Source of the DNA: Nitrospirota bacterium
GTDB lineage: Bacteria > Nitrospirota > Nitrospiria > JACQBZ01
DNA: 5,995 nt
NCBI GenBank assembly: GCA_016198945.1
Contig: JACQHO010000101.1
Span: forward strand, 1-5,995
Direction: 5' to 3'
Position numbers and translations under genes: made by a program. Below, in pieces: positions 5,861 to 5,995 of this stretch; position 1 is the stretch's first letter, and each line of letters opens with the position of its first letter. The notes beneath the pieces are model-generated. The model worked only from the letters and a program-made list of their open reading frames with translations, ran no database searches and was not told where the DNA came from.

Positions 5861-5995
5861 TCATCCCTTTTCATTTAAAAAGCGTTTCATGACGGAAGCC
5901 CCCTCCGGGAGAAATATAATAGCATAGTCCGCCTTTCCGTCCAACCGAGGATGAAGATCACCGGATAGAAAACAGTCTTTACATCGGGTTTTGAT
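5861..5995 (-). CDS. possible C-terminal end of an upstream minus-strand gene (partial)
   Basis: A minus-strand frame is open from the window edge to a TGA at 5863-5861, giving 44 residues. It contains RCKDCFLSGDLHPRL with a CxxC pair and ends SVMKRFLNEKG. The composition is protein-like, and the stop would lie 16 nt before the hydrolase start, a normal operon spacing. I recognise no family. Against it, third-position G/C is only about half, below the neighbouring genes, and an excellent promoter lies within the frame. A shorter variant is also possible: ATG 5890 would give a 9-residue leader peptide, with GGAGG (5902-5906) 11 nt upstream. Confidence 0.35.
   Translation of the reverse strand: MKTRCKDCFLSGDLHPRLDGKADYAIIFLPEGASVMKRFLNEKG
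5916..5944 (-). promoter_or_regulatory. extended -10 promoter for the hydrolase gene
   Basis: On the minus strand TTGGAC (5939-5944) is followed after 17 nt by TATTAT (5916-5921), with the extended -10 element TG one base before it (5923-5924). Transcription would begin near 5909, giving a leader of about 65 nt. If the open frame through this region is a real gene, this would be an internal promoter. Confidence 0.55.

Overview
The window looks like ordinary chromosome from a GC-rich, Gram-negative-type bacterium. The genes are closely packed, most coding sequence prefers G or C at the third codon position, and the recognisable promoters fit the sigma-70 consensus. The gene content (HemH, an oxygen-type HemG/HemY, LemA with an M48 protease, and REP-like GGGGACAG palindromes) would suit Nitrospirota or a deltaproteobacterial relative. 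That placement is an impression, since no rRNA or other marker is present.

Left part (1-1395). A probable divergent gene leaves the window on the minus strand from a GTG at 35, behind a TTGACA-type promoter. On the plus strand a good promoter (158-186) drives hemH (223-1143), the ferrochelatase. A 252-nt gap with small hairpins but no clear gene follows.

Centre (1396-2980). hemG/hemY (1396-2850) encodes the FAD-dependent protoporphyrinogen/coproporphyrinogen oxidase. Together with HemH it covers the last steps of heme synthesis: oxidation of the porphyrinogen, then iron insertion. Directly after hemG comes an extended -10 promoter (TGC-TATAAT). Two palindromic GGGGACAG units follow it and lie in the predicted 5' leader of lemA.

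Right-centre (2981-5171). lemA is followed after 4 nt by a membrane M48 metalloprotease. This protease carries an unusual C-terminal extension: a GYF_2-like segment and two four-cysteine zinc ribbons. The two genes are almost certainly one operon, probably acting at the inner membrane.

Right edge (5172-5995). A minus-strand alpha/beta hydrolase of the dienelactone-hydrolase type converges on the protease gene, with only 16 nt between the stop codons. Upstream of it, two readings compete: a strong extended -10 promoter, or the C-terminal end of another minus-strand protein running off the window. I saw no RNA gene, CRISPR array, intact mobile element or origin. The most unusual items are the protease fusion and the palindrome pair in the lemA leader.
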